DNA from: Lysobacteraceae bacterium
GTDB lineage: Bacteria; Pseudomonadota; Gammaproteobacteria; Xanthomonadales; Rhodanobacteraceae
Direction of reading: 5' to 3'
DNA length: 50,291 bases
Assembly: GCA_018970895.1 (NCBI GenBank)
Contig: JAGWVM010000006.1
Location: 1-50,291, forward strand
The notes under the pieces are model-generated. The model had not been told where the DNA came from, searched no databases, and worked only from the letters and a program-made list of their open reading frames with translations. A program made the translations under genes and the position numbers. Positions 49,114 through 50,291 of the stretch are shown one piece after another; the first letter of the stretch is position 1, and each line of letters starts with the position of its first letter.

Positions 49114-50291
49114 ATGGCAAACCAGAATTCGATCCGGCGCGACGTCGGACCCTTCGCCCTGATGTTCACCGGCCTGGGATCGATCATCGGTTCCGGCTGG
49201 CTGTTCGGCGCGTGGAACGCCGCCAAGCTGGCCGGCCCCGGCGCGATCTGGGCCTGGGTGCTGGGCGCGGTGATCATCCTCTCGATCGCGCTGACCTACG
49301 CCGAACTGGGCGCGATGTTCCCCGAGTCCGGCGGCATGGTGCGCTACGGCCACTACTCGCACGGCTCGCTGGTGGGATTCATCGCGGCGTGGGCGAACTG
49401 GATCGCGATCGTCTCGGTGATCCCGGTGGAGGCCGAAGCCTCGGTGCAGTACATGGCCGGCTGGAAGTGGGGCTGGGCGCAGGATCTCTACCACGCGATG
49501 CCGGGCAAGCACGGCGAGCTGAGCCACCTGGGCTTAGGCATCGCCGCGGTGCTGGTGATCGTGTATTTCATGCTCAACTACTGGAGCGTGAAGCTGTTCG
49601 CCAAATCCAACAGCCTGATCACCATCGTCAAGCTGGTGATTCCGGCGACCACCGGCATCGCGCTGATCGCCAGCGGCTTCCACAGTGAAAACCTCTCGGT
49701 GGGCGCGGCCGGCGGCAGCCACGCGAACGACTTCGCGGCGATCCTCACCGCGGTGGCCACGGCCGGCATCGTGTTCAGCTTCAACGGCTTCCAGAGTCCG
49801 GTGAACCTGGCCGGCGAGGCCCGCAACCCGGGCCGCAGCATCCCGTTCGCGATCATCGGCGCGATCGCGCTGGCCACCGTGGTCTACGTGCTGCTGCAGA
49901 TCGCCTACCTCGGCGCGGTGCCGCCGGACCTGCTCGCCAAGGCCGGCTGGAAGGGCATCAACTTCAGCTCGCCGTTCGCCGAGCTGGCCGTGCTGGTCAA
50001 CCTGAACTGGCTGGCGATCCTTCTCTACGCCGATGCGTTCGTCAGCCCCAGCGGCACCGGCATGACCTACACCGCCACCACCGCCCGCATGATCTACGGC
50101 ATGGAGCGCAACGGCACGCTGCCGGCGATCTTCGGCCGCATCGACCCGAAATCCGGCGTGCCGCGCCCGGCGATGTGGCTGAACCTGGTGGTGTCGTTCC
50201 TGTTCCTGTTCTTCTTCCGCGGCTGGGATTCGCTGGCGGCGGTGATCTCGGTGGCCACGATCATCTCCTACCTCACCGGCCCGGTCAGCGT
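49114..50291 (+). CDS. APC family amino acid permease; truncated by window edge
   Basis: MANQNSIRRDVGPFALMFTGLGSIIGSGWLFGAWNAAKLAGPGAIWAWVLGAVIILSIALTYAELGAMFPESGGMVRYGHYSHGSLVGFIAAWANWIAIV...; open to the window end. Confidence 0.94.
   Translation, partial: MANQNSIRRDVGPFALMFTGLGSIIGSGWLFGAWNAAKLAGPGAIWAWVLGAVIILSIALTYAELGAMFPESGGMVRYGHYSHGSLVGFIAAWANWIAIVSVIPVEAEASVQYMAGWKWGWAQDLYHAMPGKHGELSHLGLGIAAVLVIVYFMLNYWSVKLFAKSNSLITIVKLVIPATTGIALIASGFHSENLSVGAAGGSHANDFAAILTAVATAGIVFSFNGFQSPVNLAGEARNPGRSIPFAIIGAIALATVVYVLLQIAYLGAVPPDLLAKAGWKGINFSSPFAELAVLVNLNWLAILLYADAFVSPSGTGMTYTATTARMIYGMERNGTLPAIFGRIDPKSGVPRPAMWLNLVVSFLFLFFFRGWDSLAAVISVATIISYLTGPVS

Overview
This is a GC-rich (roughly 70%) chromosomal window whose gene content and order look like a gammaproteobacterium of the Xanthomonadales/Lysobacterales, probably Rhodanobacteraceae (inference from gene content only). 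I saw no rRNA, tRNA, CRISPR array, prophage or intact transposase. Most of it is housekeeping: hemP, a BtuF-like protein, pdxH, aroK-aroB, purL, dsbC, xerD, ltaE, psiE, lptF/lptG, pepA-holC and sdaA. The accessory parts most worth attention are: (1) a MacAB-like ABC efflux locus with one adaptor, one ATPase and two alternating pairs of FtsX-type permeases, with an NTF2/SnoaL-like secreted protein between the pairs and a palindrome plus CGGACA-repeat cluster upstream (1-7908); (2) two adjacent paralogous hybrid histidine kinases of about 1200 aa with propeller sensor domains, inserted after holC (30413-37652); (3) a tightly packed GTPase / yceI / cytochrome b561 / yceI / GTPase module (37821-42498); (4) a decayed thioredoxin-like gene ending in an unusually AT-rich repeat-like tract, next to an uncharacterised protein and a PAS-GGDEF diguanylate cyclase (42587-45022). 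Most long ORFs in the supplied track are antisense high-GC artefacts. Start codons were chosen by N-terminal plausibility and are approximate. No database searches were run.
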